From the NCBI GenBank assembly GCA_035686305.1, contig DASRZP010000084.1, forward strand, positions 1 to 53,305: DNA of 53,305 bases, written 5' to 3'. A program made the position numbers and the translations under genes. This document shows, piece after piece, positions 16,323 through 25,361 of this stretch; within the stretch, counting starts at the first letter, position 1; each line of letters starts with the position of its first letter. A model generated the notes under the pieces. The model saw nothing but the letters and a program-made list of their open reading frames with translations, did not search any database and was not told the origin of the DNA. The DNA comes from Thermodesulfovibrionales bacterium (GTDB lineage Bacteria; Nitrospirota; Thermodesulfovibrionia; Thermodesulfovibrionales; UBA9159).

Positions 16323-17609
16323 CTATCTCTTCAGGTTTACGACCTCCTGCATAAGTTCATCGGTCGTCGTGATGATCCTCGAGTTTGCCTCGAATCCCCT
16401 CTGGGCCGAGATCATATTGACGAACTCCTGTGCGAGATCAACATTACTGAGTTCAAGGGAGTTCGATACGATCGACCCAAGCCCGGAAGTGCCGGCTGCC
16501 CCTACGAGCGGCTGCCCTGAATCATAGGTTTGGGCATAAAGGTTCTTTCCGAGTTTCGTCAAAGCGGTGGGCGCAACGAACTTCGCGAGGGCAACTTGGC
16601 CAATCGTCCTTGTCTGACCATTCGTAAAGACCCCGGTTATTCTCCCGTCTTGCGAGATCGACACATTCTTTAAAGATCCCGCCGAATAGCCATCCTGAGT
16701 GAGATTGATGACCGCAGAACTTGATGCGAACTGGGTCGTACTGTCCAGCCCGGTGCCTGCAGGGGTTTCACCCGTCCCTGTTCCATAATTGAAGGTTATC
16801 GCTTGAGGAGATGTGACAGAGCCTCCAAAATCGAAGTTTATGGCCGTGCCGCTGTTGTCGTCAGTGAGCGAACCGTCTTTTCCGAAGGTGAGGTCCTGGG
16901 TTCCTGCCTCGACGAGCTGGCCGGGATTCGCAGGATCGTCATGAACATAATGCACAGTCCAGGCGTTATCGGCCGTCTTCACGTAATAGAGCGTGACATC
17001 ATGCGCTCCGCCCTGAGAATCGAAGACAGATATCGTATTTGAGAAATTGTAGTTCGCAGGAGTCGTCGGGGGTGTGCCCAGGGTGAATGCAGCGCCAGGC
17101 ACTTGAGCGGTCGCATCGAGATTCACCGCTACTGTTGCTGAAGAAGTTGCGCTTGCAACCGACTGGGTCGTCGCCATCTTAAGATCACCTAACGTGCCGG
17201 TAATGTTACCGGTGGCATCAGCCTGAAAACCCTGGAGCACGAGACCGTCGGGATTGACGATATTCCCGTCCTTGTCAAGAGAGAACTGGCCCGCCCTTGT
17301 ATAGTAATTTGCCCCATTCTCGTTCACGATAAAGAAACCGTCCCCGTCAATGGCCATGTCCAGGGCACTCGATGTCGTCTCAAAGGAACCCTGTGTGAAT
17401 TGCGGGTTGACACTACTTACGAGCACACCGCGGCCCACCTGTGCCGACCCTGAAACGCCGGCGAGGGTCTGGCTTAGCACGTCACCAAAGGCCACGGTGC
17501 TCGCCTTAAAGCCCACCGTATTCTGATTCGCGATATTGTCCCCGATAACCGATAGCGACGTACCATTCGCATTCATTCCGCTTACTGCCGTGTAAAGTGT
17601 TGTTAACAT
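16323..17609 (-). CDS. flgE: Flagellar hook protein FlgE
   Basis: Structural subunit of the flagellar hook, exported by the flagellar type III system. It has 428 aa. The N-terminal rod/hook helix is MLTTLYTAVSGMNANGTSLS with IGDNIANQNTVGFK; DMAIDGDGFF follows; the D1/D2 middle is serine-, threonine- and glycine-rich; and the C-terminal helix ends NVDLAQEFVNMISAQRGFEA. The ATG at 17609 has GGAGGA upstream and lies one base after the flgD stop, so the two are translationally coupled. The longer reading to 17675 runs into flgD and is rejected. Confidence 0.95.
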   Translation of the reverse strand: MLTTLYTAVSGMNANGTSLSVIGDNIANQNTVGFKASTVAFGDVLSQTLAGVSGSAQVGRGVLVSSVNPQFTQGSFETTSSALDMAIDGDGFFIVNENGANYYTRAGQFSLDKDGNIVNPDGLVLQGFQADATGNITGTLGDLKMATTQSVASATSSATVAVNLDATAQVPGAAFTLGTPPTTPANYNFSNTISVFDSQGGAHDVTLYYVKTADNAWTVHYVHDDPANPGQLVEAGTQDLTFGKDGSLTDDNSGTAINFDFGGSVTSPQAITFNYGTGTGETPAGTGLDSTTQFASSSAVINLTQDGYSAGSLKNVSISQDGRITGVFTNGQTRTIGQVALAKFVAPTALTKLGKNLYAQTYDSGQPLVGAAGTSGLGSIVSNSLELSNVDLAQEFVNMISAQRGFEANSRIITTTDELMQEVVNLKR

Positions 17610-17610
17610 A

Positions 17611-18267
17611 TTAGGTTCCTCCGTTAATCTCTTTGATGTCGCTAAGTTGAACCTTTGTCTTCCCGTCGATGACAAGGTACGTTACGTTATTATCATAGGA
17701 AATGCCGGTGACCGTTCCATCTGAGGTGGCCGTGGCATTGAGCGCGTTCCCGCTGGCATCGACGGCATCCACCTTCACCGTATATTGCCCGTCGGGAAGC
17801 GTTTTCCCTGTGGAATCTTTCCCGTCCCACGTATAGCTCCCCTCTCTTGATTTCTGGGGGCCGGCGTCAATTTCCCTGACGAGATTTCCATTGGTATCGT
17901 AGAGTGAAAGCTTCACTTTTGCCGCGTCCTGGGGAAGAGTATATGCGATCTGAGCCGTACCTTTGAGAGCCACACCATTCCCTGAAATCTTCACCTTCTT
18001 TCCGATCAGTCCTGCAGTAAGGGTATTCTGGAGTGAATTCTGATACGTGAGCATATCCTTCATCTGGCTGCTGAGGTTCGTCAGCTGCTCGAGGCTGCCG
18101 AACTGTGCGAGCTGGGCTGTGAAGTCGGTGCTGTTCATAGGACTCATGGGGTCTTGATATTGCAGCTGCGTCACAAAGAGCTTCAAAAAATCGTCCTTGC
18201 CGAGTGTCTTTGCAGCGCCGCTTACCTGAGCTGCGGGCTGACTGTTGCTTACTGCTGAAACATCCAT
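17611..18267 (-). CDS. flgD: Flagellar hook assembly protein FlgD
   Basis: Cap/scaffold that lets FlgE subunits assemble. It has 218 aa: the N-terminal conserved segment LGKDDFLKLFVTQLQYQDPM followed by NSTDFTAQLAQFGSLEQL, then the FlgD Ig/tudor-like region with YDTNGNLVREID and the GxYTWDGKDSTGKTLPDGQYTV pattern. The SD GGAGGA is 4-5 nt before the ATG. It lies 17 nt after fliK and 1 nt before flgE in the hook operon. Confidence 0.95.
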   Translation of the reverse strand: MDVSAVSNSQPAAQVSGAAKTLGKDDFLKLFVTQLQYQDPMSPMNSTDFTAQLAQFGSLEQLTNLSSQMKDMLTYQNSLQNTLTAGLIGKKVKISGNGVALKGTAQIAYTLPQDAAKVKLSLYDTNGNLVREIDAGPQKSREGSYTWDGKDSTGKTLPDGQYTVKVDAVDASGNALNATATSDGTVTGISYDNNVTYLVIDGKTKVQLSDIKEINGGT

Positions 18268-18284
18268 AGTTCCTCCTTTCCTCT

Positions 18285-19637
18285 TCAGATATATAGGTTA
18301 ATAAGTCCCTTGCCGGCATTCATACCCGTCCCATACGTCACGGCCGATACCTCTTGGGAATCCCCTACCCTTCGGTCAGTACTTTCCTGTGATGCCCTGC
18401 CCTTTAATGCGCCGCTCCCCGCCTCCTGCCCGTCTCTCAGGGAGACCGAAAAACCTCCGACGGCGATGCCTTCGTTCAGAAGAGAATGAATAATCTGCTC
18501 GACGTTCTTCTCGATGAGGCCTCTTACGGCGCTGTCGGACACATTGATCTGAGCATTTACTATTCCCCTGTCAAGGCTGAGATTGATGTTGAGCTTTCCA
18601 AGGCCCTCAGGTTCAAGGGTGACGGCAAGGGTATTGCTGTCCTTCATCACATAGACCCGGTTATCGCCGAGATCAGAGGCCGTTGACTTTGCCGCTCCCG
18701 GCGCCGGAATCTCAGGGCGGCTCGCGGGCTGACTCACAGCCTCGTTGTGCGATGCGGGAGCAAAAGGAGTGGTTCCCGAAGCATAATCACCCTGATCATG
18801 GAGGGCACTGGTGTTGGCCTTTTCGTAAGGGGCGCCCTCTATCGTGTCGGTCCCCTTTGAATTCTGAGGAGTCAAGATTTCAATCCCGCTGGTCTCTTCT
18901 TTCCCTCCTTCCCTGTCCTGAGGTTGCAGATGAGCACTCTTGGCAATCTGTGCGGTTTCAATCTTTCCATTCCCGACATCATCGTGCACGATCGCTTCAT
19001 TCTTTCCATCTTTCGCCGGGGCGTCGGAATTCGCCACGGTCTTTTTCAGGTACAACGGAAAAACCTTATCGTCGCTGTTCTCTGTCGTTGACTGGAGAGG
19101 CGAGACTCCTTTGTTGGATTGCGCTTCTCCTGCGGCTGACGCCATTGCCTTTTGCATCTGGACGTCGGCCTTTTCAGTCGACTCACCTCCCTTTCCCGTG
19201 GTAAGAATGAAACCGGAGGAAGCCTTATCAATAATTGCCCCATCATCTTTGGCATCAGACACCGACAAAGGAGTGGTCTCTGTCTCGGTCCCGGCAGTAT
19301 TACCGATAATGCTCTTCAGTATCGCCAGAAGAGCAGGATTCACGTGAGACATCCCCCCTCCTCCGTCCTTGTCGGTCCCCGGGGTTTTTGGGCCCTGTGG
19401 CGGGGCATCATCGACTGAAGGATTACCTCCCTGTCCTTCTCCCCCGGTCGTCTTCCCCGCCTCCAGCAATTTTACTAAGGACTTAAGGACATTACCGAAA
19501 CCCGAATCTGCCTCTCCGCGTCCGGCGAGACCTGATACGCTGTTACCGACGCTTCCTTCACTATCCTGTAACGGCGGGCTCTGAAGTCCTTTCTGTCCCT
19601 GTGCAGCCGGTGCTTCTGAAGGTATAGCAGCAAACAT
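18285..19637 (-). CDS. fliK: Flagellar hook-length control protein FliK
   Basis: Secreted ruler that measures hook length and switches the export specificity. It has 450 aa. The first 340 residues are low-complexity, rich in G, S, K, E and D, typical of FliK. The C-terminal Flg_hook domain (about 340-420) has TLAVTLEPEGLGKLNINLSL and VRGLIEKNVEQIIHSLLNEG. A TTG at 19655 is in frame but overlaps the -12 element of a sigma-54 promoter, so the ATG at 19637 is preferred; it lies only a few bases after the predicted transcription start. First gene of fliK-flgD-flgE. Confidence 0.85.
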   Translation of the reverse strand: MFAAIPSEAPAAQGQKGLQSPPLQDSEGSVGNSVSGLAGRGEADSGFGNVLKSLVKLLEAGKTTGGEGQGGNPSVDDAPPQGPKTPGTDKDGGGGMSHVNPALLAILKSIIGNTAGTETETTPLSVSDAKDDGAIIDKASSGFILTTGKGGESTEKADVQMQKAMASAAGEAQSNKGVSPLQSTTENSDDKVFPLYLKKTVANSDAPAKDGKNEAIVHDDVGNGKIETAQIAKSAHLQPQDREGGKEETSGIEILTPQNSKGTDTIEGAPYEKANTSALHDQGDYASGTTPFAPASHNEAVSQPASRPEIPAPGAAKSTASDLGDNRVYVMKDSNTLAVTLEPEGLGKLNINLSLDRGIVNAQINVSDSAVRGLIEKNVEQIIHSLLNEGIAVGGFSVSLRDGQEAGSGALKGRASQESTDRRVGDSQEVSAVTYGTGMNAGKGLINLYI

Positions 19638-19650
19638 ACGGCACGAGAAA

Positions 19651-19666
19651 AGCAACTCTTATGCCA
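19651..19666 (-). promoter_or_regulatory. Sigma-54 (RpoN) promoter of the hook operon
   Basis: Minus strand: TGGCAT, 5 nt, TTGCT, matching the -24/-12 consensus TGGCAC-N5-TTGCW with the invariant GG and GC. The C of GC is 15 nt before the fliK ATG. RpoN control of hook genes is common, which supports the call. Confidence 0.75.
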
Positions 19667-19910
19667 CGAAGAAGGGACAGATATGTCAGCGTGAAAGGAA
19701 CGGAAAATTCACGGAAGAAGAGAAAAGGGACGGTCCATTGCCCTCCTGTGGAGAACGTGAAAATGAAAAACTTTCTCGATGGAGGAAAAATTTTCCGGTC
19801 AGTCCTCGCCACAGAGGCTCACTCTCTGCGAAGAAGCGGATGTCGGTCCTCGGTGAGAAAACGGATGAATTGATGTAAACTGCGGTGACGAGAGAGTAAG
19901 GGTTATCGCA

Positions 19911-20618
19911 TCAGATGCGATCATCGTAATGCATGATGATAGGGCTGTAGCCCTCTTCGGCAAGGGTCTTTGCGAAGCGAAAGGCATTCCCCCTTCCGGA
20001 AAACTTTCCGATCCGGACCCGGTAAAATGTGGAATTGTCAATCACGGTCTCGGCGATGAAGACACCCTTGTACTTCAGGTCGAGTCCGTCTTTCAGGTGT
20101 TGCGCATTGTCGAGCTCCCTGAATGAGCCGACCTGTATGGTGAAAGGAGAGGATGTTCCTCCCCCTGCTGGCAGGTACCGAACCTCTTTGACATACGCCG
20201 AATCGCGACCGAGTTCCTCGATCCTCACAATGGCTGTTCCAGGTCCGATAAGATCAATCTCCTTTGCGGCTGCATAGGAGAGATCAATATCCCTGCCGGA
20301 AATAAAGGGCCCCCTGTCGTTAACCGTACATTGAACGGATTTCCCCCCCGCAATGTTTGTGACCTTTACCATAGTCCCGAAGGGATATTCCCTGTGGGCA
20401 CAGGTCAAGGCATTCATGTCGTATCTCTCTCCCGACGCAGTCTGCCTGCCCTGGAACTCATGGCCATACCAGGAAGCGACAAGAGTTCCCGGTTCGCGCT
20501 GGGTTCCGTAATGGGCAGAGCTGCAGGACCCAAGAAGACAGATCATCGAAAGCAAAAGAAGTTTTGCCGTGGTTGGATGAAGAGTGTCCCTAGAGGATAT
20601 ATCTGCTGAGGTCCTCAT
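19911..20618 (-). CDS. rlpA: RlpA-like septal/outer-membrane lipoprotein with SPOR domain
   Basis: 235 aa. The N-terminal lipoprotein signal ends in the lipobox LLGSC (C32). A double-psi beta-barrel follows (about 45-140: [47 protein letters not shown]), with the catalytic-type D of the RlpA lytic transglycosylases, then a C-terminal SPOR domain (about 158-235: [15 protein letters not shown]), which binds denuded peptidoglycan. The start overlaps the 3' end of hslU by 29 nt, so the two are probably co-transcribed. Role: peptidoglycan cleavage or septal association, by family. Confidence 0.88.
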   Translation of the reverse strand: MRTSADISSRDTLHPTTAKLLLLSMICLLGSCSSAHYGTQREPGTLVASWYGHEFQGRQTASGERYDMNALTCAHREYPFGTMVKVTNIAGGKSVQCTVNDRGPFISGRDIDLSYAAAKEIDLIGPGTAIVRIEELGRDSAYVKEVRYLPAGGGTSSPFTIQVGSFRELDNAQHLKDGLDLKYKGVFIAETVIDNSTFYRVRIGKFSGRGNAFRFAKTLAEEGYSPIIMHYDDRI

Positions 20619-21927
20619 CCTTCACAATTTCTGCGAGTTTCTCCCTGACATAGGCCTTGTTGATGATCAGTTTCCCGTTCTTTCGTTCAGGCGCCTCGAA
20701 GGAGATGTCTTCAAGAAGCTTTTCCAGAACGGTATGAAGCCTGCGTGCGCCGATATTTTCCGTCTTTTCATTCACCATCGCGGCAATATCCGCAATCTCG
20801 TCTATGGAATCTTCGGTAAATTCTATGTCCATATCCTCTGTTGCGATAAGGGCCTTATACTGCTTTGTGAGGGCATTATAGGGCTCTTTGAGAATGCGCA
20901 CGAACTCCTCCTTCCCGAGGGGATCGAGCTCAACCCTGATCGGAAACCTTCCCTGGAGTTCGGGGATGAGGTCCGAAGGCTTTGTCATATGAAATGCCCC
21001 GGCCGCGATAAAGAGGATATGGTCTGTTCGGACAGGACCGTGCTTTGTCGAGACCGTGGAGCCTTCGACGATGGGCAGGAGGTCTCTCTGAACCCCTTCC
21101 CGTGATACATCAGGGCCGTAGGAACTCCCCCTGCTTGCTACCTTGTCTATCTCGTCAATGAAGACGATGCCCGTCTGTTCTACCTTCTCAACGGCCTCCT
21201 TCTTGACTTTGTCCATATCGATGAGTTTGTTCGCCTCTTCCTGTATAAGGATTGTCAGCGCTTCAGGGACCTTTACCTTTTTTCTCTTCGCCTTCTCGGG
21301 AAGAAAATTACCGAGCATCTCCTTCAGATTGATCTCAAGATCCTCGAGTCCCACATTCGACACGACCCCGAAGGGCATGCTCTTCTCTTTGACCTCGATG
21401 TCGACATACCTCGAATCGAGTTTGCCTTCGAGGAGTTGCTGCCGCAACCTCTCGCGCGTCTGCTGGTAGTTCTCCTTCTCCTCATCGGTATTTATACCCC
21501 TCACAGAGCGGGGTGTAGGAAGGAGATAATCGAGGAGCCGGTCCTCGGCCAATGTCTTTGCCTTTTCCTGCACCTTTTCGACATGCTCCGTCCTGACCAT
21601 ATTAACGGCGATCTCCGCGAGGTCCCGTATCATCGATTCCACGTCACGGCCGACATAGCCGACTTCCGTGAACTTTGATGCCTCCACCTTCAAGAAGGGA
21701 GCATTGGCAAGTTTCGCAAGCCTCCTTGCGATCTCGGTCTTCCCAACACCCGTCGGCCCTATCATGATGATGTTCTTCGGCAAGACCTCATCCCGTATGT
21801 CAGGAGCGAGTTTCTGCCTTCGCCATCTGTTCCTCAAGGCAATAGCAACGGCCTTTTTAGCCTTGTGCTGTCCGATAATATACCGGTCGAGTTCTTCGAC
21901 TATTCTTTTCGGCGTCAAGTGATCCAT
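20590..21927 (-). CDS. hslU: ATP-dependent protease ATPase subunit HslU
   Basis: AAA+ unfoldase of the HslUV (ClpYQ) protease. It has 445 aa from the ATG at 21927, which has AGGAGG 10 nt upstream; the upstream in-frame ATG at 21960 lies inside hslV. Walker A is GPTGVGKTE near residue 60; Walker B is VFIDEIDK near 255. The C-terminus ends EDLSRYIL, the tail that inserts into HslV pockets. It lies 19 nt after hslV, as in the classical trmFO-xerC-hslV-hslU order. Confidence 0.96.
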   Translation of the reverse strand: MDHLTPKRIVEELDRYIIGQHKAKKAVAIALRNRWRRQKLAPDIRDEVLPKNIIMIGPTGVGKTEIARRLAKLANAPFLKVEASKFTEVGYVGRDVESMIRDLAEIAVNMVRTEHVEKVQEKAKTLAEDRLLDYLLPTPRSVRGINTDEEKENYQQTRERLRQQLLEGKLDSRYVDIEVKEKSMPFGVVSNVGLEDLEINLKEMLGNFLPEKAKRKKVKVPEALTILIQEEANKLIDMDKVKKEAVEKVEQTGIVFIDEIDKVASRGSSYGPDVSREGVQRDLLPIVEGSTVSTKHGPVRTDHILFIAAGAFHMTKPSDLIPELQGRFPIRVELDPLGKEEFVRILKEPYNALTKQYKALIATEDMDIEFTEDSIDEIADIAAMVNEKTENIGARRLHTVLEKLLEDISFEAPERKNGKLIINKAYVREKLAEIVKDEDLSRYIL

Positions 21928-21946
21928 ATAGGTGATGCCTCCTGGC

Positions 21947-22474
21947 CTACAATTCTTCAATCGTTATATTCTTATTGGTATAAATACATATGGAGCCCGC
22001 TATCTCCATGGCCTTTTCGACAATCTCCCTTGCCGCCAGTTCCGTGTTCTCATAGAGTGCCGTTGCCGCGGCCTGGGCGAAAGGGCCTCCTGACCCGATG
22101 GCCGCAACGCCGCCTTCAGGCTCGATAACGTCTCCATTGCCCGAGATGATAAAGGAGTGCTCACTGTCGGAGATGATGAGGAGCGCCTCAAGCCTTCTCA
22201 ACACCTTGTCCGTTCTCCAGTCCTTGGCCAACTCGACTGCGGCCCTTGTTATATTGCCCCTGTAGGATTCAAGTTTGCCCTCGAATTTTTCGAAGAGCGT
22301 AAAGGCATCGGCAGTTGCACCGGAAAAACCGGCAATAACCTTGTCATTATACATGCGCCGTATCTTCTTTGCGTTCTGCTTGAGTACGGTATTACCCAGG
22401 GTTACCTGGCCATCACCGCCGATAGCAACCCTTCCGTTTCTTCTCACACAGAGTATCGTCGTTCCCCGAAACAT
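21947..22474 (-). CDS. hslV: ATP-dependent protease proteolytic subunit HslV
   Basis: Threonine peptidase that forms the chamber of HslUV. It has 175 aa. The catalytic Thr is expected at T5 after a short MFRG propeptide (GTTILCVRR). K33-type lysine ([10 protein letters not shown]) and the [10 protein letters not shown] and [11 protein letters not shown] segments match the family. The SD GGAGG is 8 nt before the ATG. It is 61 nt downstream of xerC and directly upstream of hslU. Confidence 0.96.
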   Translation of the reverse strand: MFRGTTILCVRRNGRVAIGGDGQVTLGNTVLKQNAKKIRRMYNDKVIAGFSGATADAFTLFEKFEGKLESYRGNITRAAVELAKDWRTDKVLRRLEALLIISDSEHSFIISGNGDVIEPEGGVAAIGSGGPFAQAAATALYENTELAAREIVEKAMEIAGSICIYTNKNITIEEL

Positions 22475-22535
22475 CAGTCAAATCCTCCGTTCCTTCATGC
22501 CGCTCAAAACCTTCTCCCTTTTCAGGCCGTCACAT

Positions 22536-23417
22536 TCACCCTTCGTGCTCTTTCGATAGAGGATGGGCCTTATCGTAAATATCCATCAGATGCGTTATGT
22601 CCAGATGGGTGTATTTCTGGGTCGTCGACAGGGATGAATGACCCAGAAGCTCCTGAATAACCCTTAAATCGGCACCTCCCTGGAGAAGATGGGTTGCAAA
22701 GGTATGTCTGAGGGTATGGGGCCCTATCTTCCCGTCAAGCAATGCGGAGCGAGCATATTTTACTACTATACGCCTTACTCCCCTGTCTGTCAATCGTGTT
22801 CCCCGGCGGTTCAGAAAAAAGGCCCGCTCTCTTTTCCTTAATAGGACCTTCTCTATCATGTACGCCCTCAACGCGTCCAGGGCCTTCTTGCCAACGGGAG
22901 CGATCCTCTCTTTCTTGCCCTTGCCCCGTATCTTCACAAGACCTTCCCTGATGTTCACATCATCCTGGTTCAGACCGGAGAGTTCGCTCACCCTGAGACC
23001 GCTGGAATAGAGCAGCTCAAGGACCGCCCTGTCCCTCGCGGGCAGAAAACCGATACCTTCAGGCTTCTCGACAAGGGAAAAGGCATCGTCAACACTGAGG
23101 AACTTGGGAAGCAGTTTCGCCTTCTTCGGGGTACTGACCAGCTTGGCGGGGTTGGTCTTCACATGCCCCTCCCTGTGGAGAAATCTGAAAAAGGACCGTA
23201 TCGTCGCGAGCCTCCTCCCTGCCGTACTCTTTTCAAGGCCCCTGTTCATCTGGCTCGCAAGAAATCCCCTGATCTCGATAGACTCCATGGATTGCGGCTC
23301 GGACTTAACATACGCGAAAAAGGCCTCAAGATCTTTTTTGTATGATCGTATGGTATGCGGGGAGGCCCCTCTCTCCGTCTCCATGTACCTCAGAAACTGG
23401 TCTATGAATTCCTTCAT
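22536..23417 (-). CDS. xerC: Tyrosine recombinase XerC/XerD (CodV-like)
   Basis: Site-specific recombinase resolving chromosome dimers at dif. It has 293 aa. A SAM-like N-terminal domain (1-95) is followed by a catalytic domain with R142 (SSGLRVSEL), K166, H234-x-x-R237 (HTLRHTFATH), H260 (LLGHSS) and nucleophile Y269 (TQKYTHLD). It overlaps the trmFO stop by 4 nt (ATGA). The xerC assignment, rather than xerD, follows from the conserved trmFO-codV-clpQ-clpY order. Confidence 0.93.
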   Translation of the reverse strand: MKEFIDQFLRYMETERGASPHTIRSYKKDLEAFFAYVKSEPQSMESIEIRGFLASQMNRGLEKSTAGRRLATIRSFFRFLHREGHVKTNPAKLVSTPKKAKLLPKFLSVDDAFSLVEKPEGIGFLPARDRAVLELLYSSGLRVSELSGLNQDDVNIREGLVKIRGKGKKERIAPVGKKALDALRAYMIEKVLLRKRERAFFLNRRGTRLTDRGVRRIVVKYARSALLDGKIGPHTLRHTFATHLLQGGADLRVIQELLGHSSLSTTQKYTHLDITHLMDIYDKAHPLSKEHEG

Positions 23418-24718
23418 TCCATGGCCCTCTTCACAAAGATGTCCCAGTCCTCCAGGGCCCTCTCTACAAGCAGTCTCCTTCTCACTTTCTTGTCTCCTCT
23501 GTCAGATTCCGCTTGAGGGAAGAGGCCGAAATTGATATTACTGGGCTGAAAGTCCCTGGTTTCCGAAGTTATATGACGGACCAACGAACCATGGGCAGTA
23601 GTCGGAGGCACGTCGAGAGGATATCTCCCGTCCATCCTCCGTGCAGCGTTTATCCCTGCGAGAAGCCCCGCAGCCGTTGATTCTATGTACCCTTCAACAC
23701 CAGTGATCTGACCGGCAAGATAGACGTTCTGTCCCAGCCTCAGCGACAGATCCCTGTCCACAAAGAACGGTGAGTTGATGAAGGTGTTCCTGTGGATGCT
23801 TCCGAATCTGAGAAATTCTGCGTGTTCGAGACCTGGTATCAGTCTGAAGACGCGCTTCTGTTCAGGCACGATGAGACGGGTTTGAAAGCCGACCATGTTG
23901 TATGCAGTCTTCTCGTTGTTCTCCTGTCTCAACTGAACAACGGCAAAAGGGTCGCGGCCGGTTCGAGGATCTTTGAGACCGACGGGTTTCATCGGGCCGA
24001 ATCTCATGGTGTCTCTTCCCCGCAGCGCCATCACCTCAACGGGCATGCAGCTTTCAAACACCTTTTCGTCCTCAAAGGCCCTCCGGTTGACTCTGTCGGC
24101 TTCGAGAAGGGCATCATAAAATACCTCATACTCCTCCCTTGTCATTGGGCAGTTGATATAGTCATCGCCTCCCTTGCCGTAGCGGGAGGCAAAAAAGACC
24201 TTTTCGTAATCGATGCTCTCCGCGTCGAGAATCGGCGCAATGGCGTCATAGAAGGAGAGGTATTCTGAACCCATAAGTCTCCTCAGGGCGTCAGCCATCG
24301 CCTCTGACGTCAGAGGACCCGTTGCGACAATCGAAAAAGTATCAGGTATCTCCCTGACCTCTTCTCTCACGACCCGGATATTTTCGTTGTCAGAAATGGC
24401 CTCTGTGATGAACCCGGCGAAGGCAGCTCTGTCGACGGCAAAGGCGCTCCCCGCAGGGACCCGGGCTGCCTCAGCAGCTGCCATGATCAGGGAGTCGGCC
24501 ATCTGAAGCTCTCTCTTCAGTAAGCCGGTAGCACTCATAGGATCGGCTGAACGAAGAGAATTGGAACAGACCAGTTCCCCCAATAACCCGGTTTTATGGG
24601 CCTCGGTGAACTTCGTGGGCCTCATTTCATAGAGGACGACCTTAACGTTGCTCTTTGCAGCCTGCCACGCGGCCTCACACCCGGCGAGTCCGCCGCCAAT
24701 GACAATCAATTCTTTCAT
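23414..24718 (-). CDS. trmFO: Methylenetetrahydrofolate-tRNA (uracil-5-)-methyltransferase TrmFO
   Basis: FAD- and folate-dependent enzyme that makes m5U54 in tRNA. It has 434 aa. The N-terminal FAD-binding GGGLAGCEAAW (8-18) is followed by LYEMRP, LVCSNSLRS, the FVDRDLSLR stretch and the C-terminal NINFGLFP. It uses 5,10-methylene-H4folate, from the same one-carbon pool as the Wood-Ljungdahl methyl branch. The start at 24718 lacks an SD; a strong promoter (TTGAAA-N17-TACAAT) ends 6 nt upstream, indicating a leaderless mRNA. First of trmFO-xerC-hslV-hslU-rlpA. Confidence 0.95.
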   Translation of the reverse strand: MKELIVIGGGLAGCEAAWQAAKSNVKVVLYEMRPTKFTEAHKTGLLGELVCSNSLRSADPMSATGLLKRELQMADSLIMAAAEAARVPAGSAFAVDRAAFAGFITEAISDNENIRVVREEVREIPDTFSIVATGPLTSEAMADALRRLMGSEYLSFYDAIAPILDAESIDYEKVFFASRYGKGGDDYINCPMTREEYEVFYDALLEADRVNRRAFEDEKVFESCMPVEVMALRGRDTMRFGPMKPVGLKDPRTGRDPFAVVQLRQENNEKTAYNMVGFQTRLIVPEQKRVFRLIPGLEHAEFLRFGSIHRNTFINSPFFVDRDLSLRLGQNVYLAGQITGVEGYIESTAAGLLAGINAARRMDGRYPLDVPPTTAHGSLVRHITSETRDFQPSNINFGLFPQAESDRGDKKVRRRLLVERALEDWDIFVKRAME

Positions 24719-24724
24719 GGTTCT

Positions 24725-24753
24725 ATTGTAAAGAGACCACAAAGTTGTTTCAA
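24725..24753 (-). promoter_or_regulatory. Sigma-70 promoter abutting the trmFO start codon
   Basis: Minus strand: TTGAAA, exactly 17 nt, TACAAT, then 6 nt to the ATG. +1 would fall on or next to the start codon. This is the clearest leaderless arrangement in the window. Confidence 0.7.
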
Positions 24754-24974
24754 GGTACCCGCGAAGTCCTTATGATTCGCCCTCAACCAAAGAGAGGTGC
24801 TTCGAAAGGCATGGGAGCAGCGGATGAACGGTTTTTAGCGGCACAGGAACCTTCACCAGGAGGGTGACGCGTGCCGGTACCTCGGGGACAGGCGGGATGC
24901 CTGGCGGGAATGAGTGAATCCGTTGTTCTCATGCCGACGAAGTCCCGCTGGATAGGTGGGAGCGGATTCTCCTA
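24754..24974. other. Intergenic DNA between trmFO and the HDOD operon
   Basis: Part of the 322-nt divergent gap. Apart from the promoters at its two ends I see no ORF with an SD, no recognisable RNA and no strong hairpin. Confidence 0.4.
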
Positions 24975-25004
24975 TTGTAATATCCTACGGCGAATCTCTA
25001 TAAT
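24975..25004 (+). promoter_or_regulatory. Sigma-70-like promoter of the HDOD/GGDEF operon
   Basis: TTGTAA, 18 nt, TATAAT on the plus strand, about 36 nt before the TTG start at 25041, which has its own AGGAG. A conventional leadered transcript. Confidence 0.6.
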
Positions 25005-25040
25005 TCAGAGAGTTCGTCTTATCACAAGGAGCGGTCTCAA

Positions 25041-25361
25041 TTGAGAAAGATCAGTGCGGAATCCGCACAACCGGGGATGAAACTCGCCAAGTCGGTCCAG
25101 AACGAGACGGGCATGACCATGTTCGGGGAAGGCACGGTCCTCACGGAACAATTCATCTCAAGGCTTCAATCAATGAACATCCCTTCCCTTTATGTTGAGG
25201 GCACGGCAGCGCCGAGCAGGTCCATGGAAGAGGAACTCCTCTTCCTCGATGAGCGGTTCAAGAAGATAGGAGAAGAGCCTCATATGGCAATAATAAAGAA
25301 AATCATGAAGGAACATATAGAGTCCCTCTATCCAGAGCATGAACGCCCAACAGCTTCGTGA
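25041..25361 (+). CDS. Small protein encoded ahead of the HDOD gene, unknown function
   Basis: 106 aa from a TTG start with AGGAG 9 nt upstream. The opening ISAESAQPGMKLAKSVQNETG and the following FGEGTVLTEQFISRLQSMNI match the short DUF3391-like/N-terminal segment often found in front of HD-GYP and HDOD proteins; here it stands as its own gene. The C-terminal half is helical and charged. It overlaps the HDOD start by 23 nt, so translation is coupled and the protein probably works with the HDOD protein. Confidence 0.75.
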   Translation: MRKISAESAQPGMKLAKSVQNETGMTMFGEGTVLTEQFISRLQSMNIPSLYVEGTAAPSRSMEEELLFLDERFKKIGEEPHMAIIKKIMKEHIESLYPEHERPTAS

